This document shows positions 31,478 to 42,728 of a stretch of DNA of 50,230 nucleotides, piece by piece. The DNA is from Clostridium cuniculi (GTDB lineage Bacteria > Bacillota > Clostridia > Clostridiales > Clostridiaceae), in contig NZ_SMUS01000031.1 in NCBI RefSeq assembly GCF_004353185.1, positions 1 to 50,230 of the forward strand. Reading direction: 5' to 3'. Positions within the stretch are counted from its first letter, which is position 1. Each line of letters starts with the position of its first letter. A model generated the notes under the pieces. It searched no databases, was not told where the DNA came from, and saw nothing but the letters and a program-made list of their open reading frames with translations. Position numbers and translations under genes: made by a program.

Positions 31478-31537
31478 TTAAAACTTCTCTCTTTCATATA
31501 TTTTTTATCTAAACAAATTTATACAATTAATAAAATA

Positions 31538-32392
31538 TTATTTTTTTAATAACATTCTTAAAATCTCTTTACTACCTTGTTCAACTGTAAACACTTCATC
31601 AGAAACATTAAATCCTTTTTCTTTTAATGCTCTCATTAAATAAGTTACTTGTGGCACTGCTAGACCTATCTCTTCTAATATTTCAACCTCTTTGAAGATC
31701 TCTGCTGGTTTACCCATTAATGCAACTTTTCCTTTATTCATAACAACTATTCTTTCAGCTAGCTTTCCAACATCCTCCATACTATGGCTAACTAATACAA
31801 TTGTCATTTTGTATTTTTCATGAAGTATTTTTATTTGTTCTAAAATATCATCTCTTCCTTTAGGATCTAATCCAGCTGTAGGTTCATCTAATATTAAAAC
31901 CTTTGGTTCCATTGCAATAACACCTGCTATAGCAACTCTTCTCTTTTGTCCTCCACTTAAATCAAATGGTGAAACATCCTTATATGTTTCATAATCTAAT
32001 CCTACCATCTCCATAGACTTTTTAACTCTATCAGAAACTTCTTCTTGACTTAGTCCTAGGTTATTGGGTCCAAATGCTATATCCTTTTCAATTGTTTCTT
32101 CAAATAATTGATATTCTGGATACTGAAATACTAAACCTATTTTCTTTCTTATATCTGTAAGTTTAGTTTCTTTATTAGTAAGATCAATATCATCAACTAG
32201 AATTCTACCTGAACTAGGTTCTAATAATCCATTTAAGTGTTGTATTAAAGTTGATTTTCCTGATCCTGTATGCCCTATTAAAGCCAAAAACTCTCCGTCT
32301 TCAATAACTAAGTTTACATCATCTAATGCTTTTTTTTCAAAAGGTGTTTTAGGCATATATACATGCGTTAAATTTTCTATTTTAATTGACAT
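31538..32392 (-). CDS. ecfA2: ECF transporter ATPase EcfA2
   Basis: The 284-residue ABC ATPase shows Walker [11 protein letters not shown]-loop [10 protein letters not shown], signature LSGGQKRR and Walker [14 protein letters not shown], followed by the switch His in LVSHSMED. It pairs with EcfA1. Its start overlaps the end of ecfA1 by 16 bases. Confidence 0.96.
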   Translation of the reverse strand: MSIKIENLTHVYMPKTPFEKKALDDVNLVIEDGEFLALIGHTGSGKSTLIQHLNGLLEPSSGRILVDDIDLTNKETKLTDIRKKIGLVFQYPEYQLFEETIEKDIAFGPNNLGLSQEEVSDRVKKSMEMVGLDYETYKDVSPFDLSGGQKRRVAIAGVIAMEPKVLILDEPTAGLDPKGRDDILEQIKILHEKYKMTIVLVSHSMEDVGKLAERIVVMNKGKVALMGKPAEIFKEVEILEEIGLAVPQVTYLMRALKEKGFNVSDEVFTVEQGSKEILRMLLKK

Positions 32393-33219
32393 AATGCACT
32401 CACCATCTCATTCACATTTAAAATTTTCGTATCTATATCTATTCCAGCTTTTCTAAGCTCATAACATATTTCTGTTACTTGAGGAACATCTAATCCTATT
32501 TTCTTCATAGTCTCAACATGTGAAAAAACATCACGTGGAACTCCTTCAATGATAGCTTTTCCTTTATCCATTACTATAACCCTATCAGCTTCTGCTGCTT
32601 CATCCATATAGTGAGTTATTAATATCACAGTTATTCCATGCTTCTTATTTAATTCCTTAATATTATTAATTACTTCTTTTCTTCCTGATGGATCAAGCAT
32701 TGCTGTTGGTTCATCAAAAATTATGCATTTAGGTTGCATTGCTAATATGCCAGCAATAGCAATTCTTTGTTTTTGACCACCTGATAATAAATGAGGTGCA
32801 TGTCTTTTATATTCACTCATTCCAACCTTTTCTAATGCAGCATCAACTCTTTCTCTAATTTCTTGTGGCGGAATACCTAAATTTTCTGGACCAAATGCTA
32901 CATCTTCTTCTACTATAGTGGCTACTAATTGGTTATCTGGATTTTGAAACACCATTCCGGCAGTAGATCTTATATCCCATATATTATTTTCATCTAATGT
33001 ATCTAATCCATTAACTATAACAGTCCCCTCAGTAGGAGTTAATAACGCATTCATATGCTTTGCTACTGTTGATTTTCCTGATCCATTGTGTCCTAATATT
33101 ACTAAAAATTCACCTTTGCTAACCTCTAAATTTAATCCATCTATTGCTAATTTTTCTATTCCTTCTTCACCTGTAGAATATTTGAATACTACATTTTTAC
33201 ACTCTATCATTTTCTCCAT
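32377..33219 (-). CDS. ecfA1: ECF transporter ATPase EcfA1
   Basis: The 280-residue ABC ATPase has Walker [11 protein letters not shown]-loop [10 protein letters not shown], signature LSGGQKQR, Walker [14 protein letters not shown] and switch ITHYMDEA. The pattern FQNPDNQ and its place first in the operon mark it as EcfA1. ATG 33219 follows GGAGGG. It follows a long A+T-rich leader with a perfect inverted repeat. Confidence 0.96.
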   Translation of the reverse strand: MEKMIECKNVVFKYSTGEEGIEKLAIDGLNLEVSKGEFLVILGHNGSGKSTVAKHMNALLTPTEGTVIVNGLDTLDENNIWDIRSTAGMVFQNPDNQLVATIVEEDVAFGPENLGIPPQEIRERVDAALEKVGMSEYKRHAPHLLSGGQKQRIAIAGILAMQPKCIIFDEPTAMLDPSGRKEVINNIKELNKKHGITVILITHYMDEAAEADRVIVMDKGKAIIEGVPRDVFSHVETMKKIGLDVPQVTEICYELRKAGIDIDTKILNVNEMVSALCQLK

Positions 33220-33251
33220 ATATATCCCTCCTTTAGTAGCATTATTAAATT

Positions 33252-33323
33252 ATATAATTAAGTTATATAAATTTGATATAAATTTCCATAACTTAATTAT
33301 ATATAAGCATCAATTAATTACAA
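33252..33323 (-). promoter_or_regulatory. Promoter candidate of the ecf operon with a 15-base inverted repeat
   Basis: ATATAATTAAGTTAT (33252-33266) and ATAACTTAATTATAT (33288-33302) are perfect complements separated by 21 bases. On the minus strand TTGTAA (33318-33323) and TATAAT (33296-33301) are 16 bases apart, and the -10 lies within the repeat. An operator is one possibility. Confidence 0.5.
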
Positions 33324-33400
33324 GTATTTCACTTAAGTTGTTATCTTCTTATATTTTGCAAGAAAAAAATATTTAATCACTGTTTTTTGTTTTTATATAC

Positions 33401-33431
33401 AAAAATGGGGATTAAGTTAAACTTAATCCCC
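33401..33431 (-). terminator. Terminator of the alpha operon (after rplQ)
   Basis: GGGGATTAAGTT (33407-33418) and AACTTAATCCCC (33420-33431) form a perfect 12-base stem. On the minus strand ATTTTTG follows. It lies 10 bases after the rplQ stop. Confidence 0.9.
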
Positions 33432-33440
33432 AGAGTGAAA

Positions 33441-33782
33441 TTATACTAATTCAAGTATAACAACTTCAGCTCCGTCTCCTCTTCTAGGACCTTTTTTGAT
33501 CATTCTAGTGTATCCGCCGTTTCTTTCAGCGTACTTTGGAGCGATTTCATCAAATAATGTCTTAACTACATCTTCTTCTAAAACGTAAGCTAAAACTTGT
33601 CTTCTAGCGTGAAGATCTCCTCTTTTTGCAAGAGTAATCATCTTTTCAGCTATAGATCTAGCTTCTTTAGCTCTAGTTTCAGTAGTTTCAATTCTACCAT
33701 GCTTTAAGAAGCTAGTAACAAGACTTCTTAACATAGCTCTTCTTTGGTCTGTAGAAAGACCTAACTTACGATAACCTGCCAT
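33441..33782 (-). CDS. rplQ: 50S ribosomal protein L17
   Basis: The 113-residue protein has the L17 start [21 protein letters not shown], then [16 protein letters not shown], and ends with [18 protein letters not shown]. It lies near the exit tunnel of the large subunit. Short bacterial form, last gene of the alpha operon, followed by a strong terminator. Confidence 0.98.
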   Translation of the reverse strand: MAGYRKLGLSTDQRRAMLRSLVTSFLKHGRIETTETRAKEARSIAEKMITLAKRGDLHARRQVLAYVLEEDVVKTLFDEIAPKYAERNGGYTRMIKKGPRRGDGAEVVILELV

Positions 33783-33794
33783 GGATTTACCTCC

Positions 33795-34742
33795 CTACTC
33801 GTCGCTTAGTTTTAAGGCTAAACCTAATTCCTTAAGCTTTCTTTCAACTTCTTCTAAGGATTTCTTTCCTAGATTTCTTACCTTCATCATATCATCCATT
33901 GATTTACCAGCAAGCTCTTGAACTGTATTGATTCCAGCTCTCTTTAAGCAGTTATAAGATCTAACTGAAAGGTCTAGTTCTTCAACAGTCATTTCTAGGA
34001 CTTTTTCCTTTTTATCTTCTTCTTTTTCAATCATAATTTCAACATCATTAGTTGCAACGCCTAATGACATGAATAATTTGAAGTGCTCTATTAAAATCTT
34101 AGCTGATAAGCTTATAGCTTCATCTATTTTAATAGTTCCATTAGTCCAAATCTCAAGTGTTAATTTGTCATAATCAGTGATTTGACCAACTCTAGTATTG
34201 TCAACAGTAAAGTTAACTCTCTTAACTGGAGTGTAGATAGAATCAATAGCTATTGCTGAAAGTGGTAATGAATCACTCTTATTTTTATTTTGAGTAACAT
34301 ATCCTCTTCCTCTATTAACTGTTAATTCCATATACAGTCTTCCATTCTCATCAAGAGTTGCTATGTGTAAATCTTTGTTTATAACTTCAACATTTCCATC
34401 AGTCTTAATGTCTGCACCTGTAACAACTCCAGGTCCTTTTGCATCTATATAAATAGTTTGTGGACCTTCGCCTTCCATTGTAAGTGCTAAAGATTTGATA
34501 TTAAGAATTAATTCAGTAACATCTTCTTTAACTCCTTGTACAGTTGAGAATTCATGAAGCACTCCATCAATTTTAATTGATGTAGTAGCTACACCTGGAA
34601 GTGATGATAAAAGAATTCTTCTCATTGCATTTCCAAGTGTAATACCATATCCTCTTTCTAATGGTTCAACTACATATTTACCATATGTACCATCTTCATT
34701 TGATTCTATACACTCAATTATTGGCTTTTCTATTTCTAACAT
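33795..34742 (-). CDS. rpoA: RNA polymerase alpha subunit
   Basis: The 315-residue protein has the N-terminal assembly domain ([22 protein letters not shown]) and the C-terminal DNA/activator-binding domain ([37 protein letters not shown]). ATG 34742 has AGGAGG 8 bases upstream; an in-frame TTG two codons earlier is too close to it. It lies between rpsD and rplQ. Confidence 0.98.
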   Translation of the reverse strand: MLEIEKPIIECIESNEDGTYGKYVVEPLERGYGITLGNAMRRILLSSLPGVATTSIKIDGVLHEFSTVQGVKEDVTELILNIKSLALTMEGEGPQTIYIDAKGPGVVTGADIKTDGNVEVINKDLHIATLDENGRLYMELTVNRGRGYVTQNKNKSDSLPLSAIAIDSIYTPVKRVNFTVDNTRVGQITDYDKLTLEIWTNGTIKIDEAISLSAKILIEHFKLFMSLGVATNDVEIMIEKEEDKKEKVLEMTVEELDLSVRSYNCLKRAGINTVQELAGKSMDDMMKVRNLGKKSLEEVERKLKELGLALKLSDE

Positions 34743-34844
34743 GTACAAACCCTCCTTGTATATAAAATGGCAACCTTATTACGAGGGCAACTGATTCCAT
34801 TTAATAATCTAGTATAATATCTTAATATTAAAAATATTAATTTA

Positions 34845-35465
34845 TTATTTGCTGTATAATTCGACAATTAGAGTTTCGTTAACTGGTACGTCAATGTCTT
34901 CTCTAGCTGGCGCAGCAACTACTTTACCTTCATAGTTTTCAACATTAGCTTCTAACCATTTTGGTAATGTTTTTGGATTTTCTACGAAAGTCTTGAACTT
35001 TTCAGTTCCTCTGCTCTTTTCACAAACAGATATTACATCGTTAACTGATACTCTGTATGATGGAATATCAACTTTCTTACCATTTACTAAGAAATGACCA
35101 TGAGTAACTAATTGTCTAGCTTCGTTTCTTGAAGCACCGTATCCTAATCTGTACGCAACGTTATCTAATCTCATTTCTAGTAACATTAATAAGTTTTCAC
35201 CAGTGATTCCCTTCATGTGGTCAGCCTTTTCATAGTAAGTTCTGAATTGACCTTCTAAAACACCGTATATTCTTCTAGCTTTTTGCTTTTCTCTTAATTG
35301 TACTCCGTAGTTAGATAACTTTTTCTTAGCTGCTCCGTGTTGTCCTGGTGCATAGCTTCTTCTTACGAAAGCACATTTATCTGTATAACATCTATCTCCC
35401 TTAAGGAATAGCTTTTGACCTTCTCTTCTACATAATCTACATGTAGCTCCAGTATATCTTGCCAT
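34845..35465 (-). CDS. rpsD: 30S ribosomal protein S4
   Basis: The 206-residue protein has the S4 N-terminal zinc-type cysteines ([23 protein letters not shown]) and the S4 RNA-binding domain ([32 protein letters not shown]). It nucleates 30S assembly and is the likely feedback regulator of the alpha operon. In several Firmicutes rpsD is elsewhere; here it lies between rpsK and rpoA. Confidence 0.98.
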   Translation of the reverse strand: MARYTGATCRLCRREGQKLFLKGDRCYTDKCAFVRRSYAPGQHGAAKKKLSNYGVQLREKQKARRIYGVLEGQFRTYYEKADHMKGITGENLLMLLEMRLDNVAYRLGYGASRNEARQLVTHGHFLVNGKKVDIPSYRVSVNDVISVCEKSRGTEKFKTFVENPKTLPKWLEANVENYEGKVVAAPAREDIDVPVNETLIVELYSK

Positions 35466-35496
35466 TCGTTACACCTCCTGTTGAATTTAAATATAA

Positions 35497-35892
35497 TTAG
35501 ACTCTTCTTCTCTTCGGTGGTCTACATCCGTTGTGTGGAATTGGAGTAACGTCTTTAATTAGAGTTACTTCTAAACCTGCAGCTTGTAATGATCTTATAG
35601 CTGCTTCTCTACCAGCACCTGGTCCTTTAACGTATACTTCTATACTCTTTAAACCGTGTTCCATAGCTGCTTTAGCTGCAGTTTCTGCTGCCATTTGAGA
35701 TGCAAATGGTGTGCTCTTTCTTGAACCTCTGAAACCTAAAGCTCCAGCACTTGACCATGATAAAGCATTTCCAGCCGCATCAGTTAAAGTAACTATTGAG
35801 TTATTGAAAGTTGATTGGATGTGTGCAGCACCATGCTCAACATTCTTTCTTTCTTTTCTTCTTCTAGTAGTCTTTTTGACTTTTTGAGCCAT
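35497..35892 (-). CDS. rpsK: 30S ribosomal protein S11
   Basis: The 131-residue protein shows the S11 core: [38 protein letters not shown], and the C-terminal [16 protein letters not shown]. It binds the 30S platform near the mRNA exit site. It follows rpsM after 15 bases. Confidence 0.98.
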   Translation of the reverse strand: MAQKVKKTTRRRKERKNVEHGAAHIQSTFNNSIVTLTDAAGNALSWSSAGALGFRGSRKSTPFASQMAAETAAKAAMEHGLKSIEVYVKGPGAGREAAIRSLQAAGLEVTLIKDVTPIPHNGCRPPKRRRV

Positions 35893-35907
35893 CGAAATCC
35901 CTCCTCA

Positions 35908-36276
35908 CTACTTCTTCTTATTTGCGATAGTCTTCTTAGGACCTTTTCTAGTTCTAGCGTTAGTCTTAGTTTTTTGTCCTCTAACTGGAAGACCTTTTCT
36001 ATGTCTGATTCCTCTGTAACAACCTATTTCAACTAATCTCTTAATGTTTAAAGCAACATCTCTTCTTAAGTCACCTTCAACCATTAAGTTCTTGTTTACA
36101 TAGTTTCTGATTTCATTTACTTCATCCTCAGTAAGATCCTTAATTCTAGTATCTGGATTAATTCCAGTAGTAGCTAATATCTTTTGAGAAGTAGATAAAC
36201 CAACTCCGTATATATATGTTAGACCTATTTCAACTCTTTTTTCCTTTGGTAGGTCAACTCCTGCTATTCTTGCCAT
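35908..36276 (-). CDS. rpsM: 30S ribosomal protein S13
   Basis: The 122-residue protein starts [23 protein letters not shown] and ends with basic [12 protein letters not shown], as S13 does. [14 protein letters not shown] is the conserved helix pair. It contacts the A- and P-site tRNAs. It is the first gene after the alpha leader, with AGGAGGTG before the ATG. Confidence 0.98.
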   Translation of the reverse strand: MARIAGVDLPKEKRVEIGLTYIYGVGLSTSQKILATTGINPDTRIKDLTEDEVNEIRNYVNKNLMVEGDLRRDVALNIKRLVEIGCYRGIRHRKGLPVRGQKTKTNARTRKGPKKTIANKKK

Positions 36277-36446
36277 TGAACTTACACCTCCTGTTTATTG
36301 AAATGCAATTTTTTATTTTTGCTTTTGGTAAATTTATATTAAAATCTTAGGTCAATAGGTTAAAAACCTATCGTCAGCCGTACCTAAAATTAATAAGCTG
36401 ATTTAAACGCCTATATAATAATATTGAACTTTCAAAAAAAAGTCAA
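36277..36446 (-). promoter_or_regulatory. Alpha-operon promoter and structured leader
   Basis: TTGACT (36441-36446) and TATTAT (36418-36423) are 17 bases apart. The leader contains an outer stem (CTTAGGT 36346-36352 with ACCTAAA 36382-36388) enclosing a hairpin (ATAGGT 36355-36360 with ACCTAT 36366-36371). S4 binding to such leaders represses translation of the operon in bacteria; clostridial versions have been proposed. This one is inferred. Confidence 0.65.
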
Positions 36447-36489
36447 CATATTAATATTTGTAAATTATTCTGCCTAATATTAAATTATA

Positions 36490-36624
<135 letters not shown>

Positions 36625-36644
36625 TTATGGTAAACTTTTTTACC

Positions 36645-36863
36645 TTATTTTGCTCTCCAAGTAATTCTTCCTCTTGTTAGGTCGTATGGAGAAAGCTCTA
36701 TAGTAACCTTATCTCCAGGTAGAATTCTTATGAAGTTCATTCTTAATTTTCCTGATATGTGAGCTAAAATTTTATGACCACTTTCTAACTCAACTTGAAA
36801 CATTGCATTTGGTAAAGCCTCTAAGACTACACCTTGCATTTCTATTACATCATCTTTTGACAT
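36645..36863 (-). CDS. infA: Translation initiation factor IF-1
   Basis: The 72-residue S1/OB-fold protein begins [26 protein letters not shown] and has [28 protein letters not shown]. It binds the 30S A site during initiation. ATG 36863 is the conserved start; AGGAGG lies 12 bases upstream, slightly far. An in-frame TTG farther upstream would run through the ribosome-binding site. Confidence 0.98.
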   Translation of the reverse strand: MSKDDVIEMQGVVLEALPNAMFQVELESGHKILAHISGKLRMNFIRILPGDKVTIELSPYDLTRGRITWRAK

Positions 36864-36870
36864 AAGGTAA

Positions 36871-37152
36871 TCAACCCTCCTTAACAATGCCTTTTAGTTT
36901 TAGAAATCTCTTAATTTTTAAATCAGTACCTTTATCCTTTAATATAATTGATGCTTTAATCTCATCATCTACATTTTCTAAAACAATAAAATGTTTTATA
37001 TTTTTCTTCTTAGGCATCTGAATTGTCTTATTACTTCCATTACTTAGAAGGTAATAATCATCATCTACTTTATCAACAATAACGTAATAATGATCTTTAT
37101 CTCTTCCGCATTTTGAAAGAACAATTTTCCCAATTAAGTCATTGTTTTGCAA
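36871..37152 (-). CDS. KOW-domain RNA-binding protein (L14e-like)
   Basis: The 93-residue protein has a KOW motif near the start: [32 protein letters not shown]. Similar proteins lie between map and infA in many Clostridia and are annotated as L14e-like KOW proteins. The start is TTG 37152, with GAGGTG 8 bases upstream. Its function is not established; ribosome association is likely from family and operon. Confidence 0.85.
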   Translation of the reverse strand: MQNNDLIGKIVLSKCGRDKDHYYVIVDKVDDDYYLLSNGSNKTIQMPKKKNIKHFIVLENVDDEIKASIILKDKGTDLKIKRFLKLKGIVKEG

Positions 37153-37235
37153 ATTTCTTTCACCTCGATGATTACCTTAGCCATAAATCTACAAGCCACC
37201 TTTTGGTATCATGCGAATTTATAACTAAGCAACAC

Positions 37236-37985
37236 TTATTTAATCAGTGTTAATATCTCCGGTCCATCTGGTAAAATTACAACAGTGTTTTCGTAGTGAG
37301 CCGAAAGGCTCTTATCTGCTGAGACTACTGTCCAATCATCACCTAAAGTAGCTACTCTATATGTTCCCATATTAACCATAGGTTCTATAGCTAAAGTCAT
37401 ACCAGCAACTAATTTTGGACCTCGGCCTGGTCTTCCGAAGTTAGGAACTTCTGGATCCTCATGGACACTTCTTCCTATTCCGTGACCTACGAAATCTCTT
37501 ACAACTGAGAAACCTGAAGCCTCAACATAGCGTTGTATTTCATGCGAAATATCAGTTAGTCTATTTCCAACTTTAGCAAACTCCAAACCTTTAAAGAAAG
37601 ATTCTTCAGTAACTTTTATAAGTTTATTTGCTTGTTCTGAAATATCACCTACAGCAAATGTTCTTGCTGCATCACCATGAAACCCATTAATATGTGCTCC
37701 ACAGTCTACACTAATAATATCTCCCTCTTTTAATACATACCCTCCTGGTATTCCATGAACTACTTGCTCATTAACAGATATACATAGTGAAGCAGGAAAT
37801 CCATAGAGCCCTTTAAATGAAGGTATTGCCCCATGCTTAGTTATAAATTCTTCTGCTATCCTATCTAATTCAGCAGTAGTTATTCCTGGTTTAACTTTTT
37901 TTTCAACAAGTAGTAGAGTTTCTGCTACAATTCTTCCTGCAATCCTCATTAGGTCGATTTCTTTATCATTTTTGATAATAATCAT
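37236..37985 (-). CDS. map: Methionine aminopeptidase, type I
   Basis: The 249-residue metalloprotease removes initiator methionine. Its metal ligands are visible in the conserved segments: GDIISVDCGAHINGFHGDAARTF (two Asp), FVGHGIGRSVHEDP (His), LAIEPMVNMG (Glu) and AHYENTVVI (Glu). It overlaps adk by one base (ATG at 37985). Confidence 0.98.
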   Translation of the reverse strand: MIIIKNDKEIDLMRIAGRIVAETLLLVEKKVKPGITTAELDRIAEEFITKHGAIPSFKGLYGFPASLCISVNEQVVHGIPGGYVLKEGDIISVDCGAHINGFHGDAARTFAVGDISEQANKLIKVTEESFFKGLEFAKVGNRLTDISHEIQRYVEASGFSVVRDFVGHGIGRSVHEDPEVPNFGRPGRGPKLVAGMTLAIEPMVNMGTYRVATLGDDWTVVSADKSLSAHYENTVVILPDGPEILTLIK

Positions 37986-38635
37986 TAGTTTGCACTCCCT
38001 AATATATCACAGATACCTTCGAATACTTCATTAATAGCTTTTGTTCCATCTACTGTGGAAAGTAAGTTTTTCTCTTTATAAAAATCAATCAGTGGTTGTG
38101 TTTGTCTTTCATAGACATCTAATCTCTCTTTTACTGTTTCTTCAACATCATCTTTTCTTTGGATAATGTTATCACCACAAACATCGCAAACTCCATCAAC
38201 AACTGGTGGATTAAACTTGATATGATAACTAGCTCCACATGATAAACAAACTCTTCTTCCTGTCATTCTTTCAAGTATGAAACTGCTAGGTACTTCGATA
38301 CATAAAGCTGTATCTAAGTTTTCATTTCTTGAATCTAAAAACTCTTGTAGAGCTTCTGCTTGAGCAACAGTTCTTGGGAAACCATCTAATAGATAACCAT
38401 TTTCACAGTCTTCCCATGTTAGTCTATCTTTAACCATATTAATAGTTACTTCATCTGGTACTAATTGACCATTATCAATATATTGCTTAGCTTCTATTCC
38501 TAAAGGGGTTTCTTCTGAAATATTCTTTCTAAAGATATCCCCAGTAGAAATATGTGGTATAGAGTATCTATTACTAATTGATTTTGCCTGTGTTCCTTTT
38601 CCAGCCCCAGGAGGACCTAATAATACTATCTTCAC
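37985..38635 (-). CDS. adk: Adenylate kinase
   Basis: The 216-residue enzyme equilibrates ATP, ADP and AMP. It has the P-loop [22 protein letters not shown], and a zinc-type lid with CLSCG and CDVCG. The GTG at 38635 gives the standard [10 protein letters not shown] start with GGAG 9 bases upstream. The longer ATG reading (38650) would add MEMMP, which is not typical. Confidence 0.97.
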   Translation of the reverse strand: MKIVLLGPPGAGKGTQAKSISNRYSIPHISTGDIFRKNISEETPLGIEAKQYIDNGQLVPDEVTINMVKDRLTWEDCENGYLLDGFPRTVAQAEALQEFLDSRNENLDTALCIEVPSSFILERMTGRRVCLSCGASYHIKFNPPVVDGVCDVCGDNIIQRKDDVEETVKERLDVYERQTQPLIDFYKEKNLLSTVDGTKAINEVFEGICDILGSAN

Positions 38636-38658
38636 GGGCATCATCTCCATTATAAAAT

Positions 38659-39936
38659 CTATTTTAAGAATCCTTGATAGTGTCTCATAACTAATTGTGA
38701 ATCTAATTGTCTAGAAAAATCTAAACCAACTCCAATTAATATTAATAATGACGTTCCACCAAATTGAATTCCGCTTAAAGCTGTATAATTACTAATTAAT
38801 ATTGGAGTAACAGCTAGTAACGCTGCAAATAATCCCCCTATTAGAGATACTTTTGTAAGTACTCTTTCAAAATACTTCTCTGTAGCCTCACCTGGTCTTA
38901 CACCTGGTACAAAGCCTGCAGACTTATGAAGATTTTCAGCCATTTCATCTGGTTTAAATGTTATTTGAGTATAGAACCAAGTAAAGAATACTGTTAATAC
39001 TGCATAACAAACTGGATACATCCATGTACTTTTATTAAAAATACTATATGAACTTGTTAATATCCATTTAGACCATCCCTTATCTGGGAAGAAATTAGCT
39101 ATTGTTTCAGGGAACATCATTACAGACATTGCAAATATTATCGCAATAACTGCTGATCCTATTATACTTAATGGTATATGAGTGGATTGACCTTTCATAA
39201 CCTTAGCACCTACTGCCTTACCAGCATATTGGATTGGCACTCTTCTCTCTGCTAATGAGAAGTAAATTGTAACTGCTAATAGTGCTAATGCACCAATTAA
39301 GAATAATCCTATTTCTATTATAGAAATTTCACCTGCTTCTTTTAATGTAAATAATGACATTAAAGTTGTAGGTAATTGAGATACTATATTAACGAATATT
39401 AATATTGAAACTCCATTTCCAAATCCTTTTTGAGTTATTTGGTCACCAAGCCACATACAGAAAGTAGATCCTACAACTAATGAAATTAGTACTACAGCTT
39501 TTTCACCTGTTCCTAATCCACTTGCTGCACCTTGTGCTGCAATCATTGAATAAATTCCAATTGCTAATACAAATCCGATTGCTATAGAAGCATATCTTGT
39601 AATAGATTGAATTTTCTTTCTACCTTCTTCACCCTCTTTAGAAAGTTGTTCTAAAGATGGAATTGCAATTGTTAATAATTGCATTATGATTGATGCATTA
39701 ATATAAGGTGAAACACTTAATGCAAATATACTAAACTTGCTTAAAGCTCCTCCTGATATTAAATTGTAAAACCCAAGCAACCCATCAGAGTTAGTCATTG
39801 AGCTTAAATAACTAGTATCAATTCCAGGAACTGGAATATGTATTCCTATCCTGAAAATTGCTACTAAAAATATCGTCCATAAAAATCTTTTTCTTAGTTC
39901 CGGAACCTTCCAGGCATTACGTAGGGTTGATAGCAT
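38659..39936 (-). CDS. secY: Preprotein translocase subunit SecY
   Basis: The 425-residue protein has ten hydrophobic helices and SecY landmarks: [16 protein letters not shown] at the N-terminus, [10 protein letters not shown], the plug region after [25 protein letters not shown], and the cytosolic [11 protein letters not shown] loop. It forms the Sec channel. It lies between rplO and adk, as in most Firmicutes. Confidence 0.98.
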   Translation of the reverse strand: MLSTLRNAWKVPELRKRFLWTIFLVAIFRIGIHIPVPGIDTSYLSSMTNSDGLLGFYNLISGGALSKFSIFALSVSPYINASIIMQLLTIAIPSLEQLSKEGEEGRKKIQSITRYASIAIGFVLAIGIYSMIAAQGAASGLGTGEKAVVLISLVVGSTFCMWLGDQITQKGFGNGVSILIFVNIVSQLPTTLMSLFTLKEAGEISIIEIGLFLIGALALLAVTIYFSLAERRVPIQYAGKAVGAKVMKGQSTHIPLSIIGSAVIAIIFAMSVMMFPETIANFFPDKGWSKWILTSSYSIFNKSTWMYPVCYAVLTVFFTWFYTQITFKPDEMAENLHKSAGFVPGVRPGEATEKYFERVLTKVSLIGGLFAALLAVTPILISNYTALSGIQFGGTSLLILIGVGLDFSRQLDSQLVMRHYQGFLK

Positions 39937-39937
39937 A

Positions 39938-40378
39938 TTATATCACCTCAACTTTTCCTCCAGCTGCTTCTATCTTTTCAGCCGCTGCCTTAGACATTTT
40001 ACATCCTTGAACAGTTAGGCTCTTTTCTAATGTTCCGTTTCCTAATATCTTAACTCCGTCTAAAACTTTAGATATTACTCTTGTTTCAAGTAATAATTCT
40101 GGAGTTACTACTGTGCCGTTTTCGAATATGTTTAATCTATCAACGTTGATAGAAACAATTTTCTTAGCGAAGATATTAGTGAATCCTCTCTTAGGAAGTC
40201 TTCTGTATAATGGCATTTGACCACCTTCAAATCCTGGTCTAACTCCACCGCCTGATCTAGCTTTTTGTCCTTTTTCACCTTTACCAGCGTTTCTTCCTAA
40301 ACCTGAACCAGTACCTCTACCAACTCTCTTAGGAGCTTTCTTGCTACCAGCTGCTGGCTTTAATTCATGAAGTTTCAT
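39938..40378 (-). CDS. rplO: 50S ribosomal protein L15
   Basis: The 146-residue protein begins [22 protein letters not shown], then has the glycine-rich [15 protein letters not shown], and [18 protein letters not shown]. These are standard L15 features. It contacts several 23S domains. It ends one base before secY. Confidence 0.98.
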   Translation of the reverse strand: MKLHELKPAAGSKKAPKRVGRGTGSGLGRNAGKGEKGQKARSGGGVRPGFEGGQMPLYRRLPKRGFTNIFAKKIVSINVDRLNIFENGTVVTPELLLETRVISKVLDGVKILGNGTLEKSLTVQGCKMSKAAAEKIEAAGGKVEVI

Positions 40379-40400
40379 ATCTTAGTGCACCTCCTCTTTA

Positions 40401-40580
40401 TTATACTTCTTCTACTTTTAATAAGTAGTCAACTTTGTTGATCATACCTCTGATTTGAGGAGTATCCTCATGCTCTACAGTTTTATTAATCTTTCTTAGA
40501 CCAAGAGCATTTGCAGTAGCGATATGGTCTTTCTTTCTGCCTATTAAGCTTTTAACTAAAGTAACCTTTATCTTTGCCAT
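40401..40580 (-). CDS. rpmD: 50S ribosomal protein L30
   Basis: A 59-residue protein starting [19 protein letters not shown], followed by the [22 protein letters not shown] segment conserved in bacterial L30. It lies between rpsE and rplO. ATG 40580 follows AGGAGG. Confidence 0.97.
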   Translation of the reverse strand: MAKIKVTLVKSLIGRKKDHIATANALGLRKINKTVEHEDTPQIRGMINKVDYLLKVEEV

Positions 40581-40592
40581 TGCGTATACCTC

Positions 40593-41090
40593 CTAACCTA
40601 ATATTTCTTCTACAGTTTTGCCTCTTAACTTAGCTATATCTTCAGCTGTTCTTAAGCTTGCTAAACCGTTAATTGTAGCATTTACCATGTTTCTTGGATT
40701 GTTTGAACCTAAAGACTTAGCTCTAACGTCCTTTAACCCTGCTAATTCAAGTACAGCTCTTGCTGGTCCACCAGCGATAACTCCTGTACCTTCTTTAGCT
40801 GGCATGATTAAAACTTTACCAGTTCCAAACTTACCATATATTTCATGAGGAACTGTTGTTCCAACTATAGCAACGCTAACCATGTTTTTCTTAGCGTCTT
40901 CGATACCTTTTTTAATTGCTTCTGGGATTTCGATTGACTTACCCATTCCTACGCCTACGTGTCCGTTCTCATCACCAACAACAACTAAAGCGCTGAATCT
41001 GAAGTTTCTACCACCCTTAACAACCTTAGTAACTCTGTTTATAAAAACAACCTTTTCCTTAAGGTCTAGTGTGCTAGGATCGATTCTCAT
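40593..41090 (-). CDS. rpsE: 30S ribosomal protein S5
   Basis: The 165-residue protein has the S5 double-stranded RNA domain ([37 protein letters not shown]) and the second domain ([28 protein letters not shown]). It affects decoding accuracy. It follows rplR after 20 bases. Confidence 0.98.
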   Translation of the reverse strand: MRIDPSTLDLKEKVVFINRVTKVVKGGRNFRFSALVVVGDENGHVGVGMGKSIEIPEAIKKGIEDAKKNMVSVAIVGTTVPHEIYGKFGTGKVLIMPAKEGTGVIAGGPARAVLELAGLKDVRAKSLGSNNPRNMVNATINGLASLRTAEDIAKLRGKTVEEILG

Positions 41091-41110
41091 TGATTTCCCT
41101 CCTTGTTTGA

Positions 41111-41473
41111 TTAGAATTTTAAGCCTGCTTCTCTAGCGCTTTCTGCTAATGTTTGAACTCTTCCGTGATATACGTATCCACCTCTATCGAATACAACTTC
41201 AGTAATACCTTTATCTAAAGCTCTCTTAGCAACTAGTTCACCAACTAATTTAGCAGCTTCTTTGTTTCCGCCTACTTTAACGTCAACATCTTTATCTAAT
41301 GTTGAAGCAGATACTAAAGTAACAGCATTTATATCATCTATGATTTGAGCATATATATTTTTTTCACTTCTGTAAACTGAAAGTCTTGGTCTTTCAGGAG
41401 TACCAGAAATTTTCTTACGTACTCTAAGGTGACGCTTTGCTCTATTTGCCTTTTTGTCTGCCTTCTTGAACAT
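41111..41473 (-). CDS. rplR: 50S ribosomal protein L18
   Basis: The 120-residue protein contains [18 protein letters not shown] and [28 protein letters not shown], the L18 5S-rRNA-binding core. ATG 41473 has AAGGAG 8 bases upstream; the in-frame GTG at 41482 overlaps that site. Confidence 0.97.
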   Translation of the reverse strand: MFKKADKKANRAKRHLRVRKKISGTPERPRLSVYRSEKNIYAQIIDDINAVTLVSASTLDKDVDVKVGGNKEAAKLVGELVAKRALDKGITEVVFDRGGYVYHGRVQTLAESAREAGLKF

Positions 41474-41492
41474 AAGGTTCACTCCTTCCTAA

Positions 41493-42035
41493 TTATTTCT
41501 TACCAGTTTTACCTTCTTTACGTCTGATAACTTCGCCTTCGAACTTAATTCCTTTACCCTTATATGGTTCAGGTTTTCTCCACTTTCTGATATCAGCAGC
41601 AGCAGCACCAACTAATTGCTTATCGATTCCTGATACAACTACCTTTGTAGCTGCTGGAGTTTCGAAAGTAATTCCTTCAGCTGGTTCTATTTCAACTGGG
41701 TGTGAATATCCTAAGTTCATTACAAGTTTCTTTCCTTGTAATTGAGCTCTGTAACCAACACCGATTAATTCTAGAGTCTTTTGGTATCCCTTTTCAACTC
41801 CTATGATCATGTTGTTGATTAATGCTCTAGTTAAACCGTGAAGAGCTCTGTGCTCTTTAACGTCACTAGGTCTTGTAACAACAACTTGGTTGTCTTCAAC
41901 TGCTATATTCATGTCTTTGTCCATAGCCTTAACTAATTGCCCTTTAGGTCCTTTTACAGTAACAACGTTATCTTCAGAAACTGTTACTGTAACACCAGCA
42001 GGGATAGCTATTGGTAATCTACCTACTCTTGACAT
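41493..42035 (-). CDS. rplF: 50S ribosomal protein L6
   Basis: The 180-residue protein starts [17 protein letters not shown] and ends with the conserved [27 protein letters not shown]. It has the two related L6 domains near the factor-binding site of the large subunit. AGGAGGTG precedes the ATG. Confidence 0.98.
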   Translation of the reverse strand: MSRVGRLPIAIPAGVTVTVSEDNVVTVKGPKGQLVKAMDKDMNIAVEDNQVVVTRPSDVKEHRALHGLTRALINNMIIGVEKGYQKTLELIGVGYRAQLQGKKLVMNLGYSHPVEIEPAEGITFETPAATKVVVSGIDKQLVGAAAADIRKWRKPEPYKGKGIKFEGEVIRRKEGKTGKK

Positions 42036-42100
42036 AACCGCACCTCCTGTATTACTTGTTAGATCTATATGTTAATCTAGTTAATTTTCAAAATTAGTTA

Positions 42101-42499
42101 CTACCAAACGTAGCAAACAACTTCTCCGCCTAAGCCTAATTTTCTAGCTTCTCTGTCTACAACTATACCTTTTGAAGTTGAAATTACAGCGATTCCTAAT
42201 CCATTAAGAACTCTTGGAACTTCATCTTTCTTACAGTATACTCTTAAACCTGGCTTTGATATTCTCTTAATTCCAGTTATAACTCTTTCTTTGTTAGAAC
42301 CGTATTTAAGAGATAATCTCATCATTGGAACAACACCGTCATTGTATTCTTCAATATTTTTGATGTATCCCTCTTGTAATAATATATTTGCAACAGCCTT
42401 CTTTACGTTTGAAGAAGGAACTTCTACTACTTCGTGTCTTACAGCATTCGCATTTCTAATACGAGTTAGTAAATCTGCGATAGGATCTGTCATAACCAT
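42101..42499 (-). CDS. rpsH: 30S ribosomal protein S8
   Basis: The 132-residue protein shows [27 protein letters not shown] and the C-terminal [23 protein letters not shown]8 binds helix 21 of 16S rRNA and in E. coli regulates the spc operon. ATG 42499 follows AGGAGG; a second ATG two codons in is also possible. Confidence 0.98.
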   Translation of the reverse strand: MVMTDPIADLLTRIRNANAVRHEVVEVPSSNVKKAVANILLQEGYIKNIEEYNDGVVPMMRLSLKYGSNKERVITGIKRISKPGLRVYCKKDEVPRVLNGLGIAVISTSKGIVVDREARKLGLGGEVVCYVW

Positions 42500-42527
42500 T
42501 TAATTTGCCTCCTTTCAGTCGTTAGGT

Positions 42528-42713
42528 TTACCAGCTTGCCTTCTTACAACCAGGAATTTCACCTTTGTAAGCAAGTTCTCTAAAGCATATACGGCAAATA
42601 CCAAACTTTCTTAATACTGCATGTGGTCTTCCACATATTCTGCATCTTGTATAAGCTCTTGTTTTATATTTAGGAGCTTTGCTCCACTTTTCAATAATAG
42701 CTTTACGTGCCAC
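42528..42713 (-). CDS. rpsZ: 30S ribosomal protein S14, zinc-binding type
   Basis: The 61-residue short form carries the four zinc ligands in [20 protein letters not shown]. It starts [21 protein letters not shown]. This C+ paralogue is the primary S14 of Gram-positive bacteria. It lies between rplE and rpsH. Confidence 0.97.
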   Translation of the reverse strand: MARKAIIEKWSKAPKYKTRAYTRCRICGRPHAVLRKFGICRICFRELAYKGEIPGCKKASW

Positions 42714-42728
42714 AGTTTTCCCTCCTTA

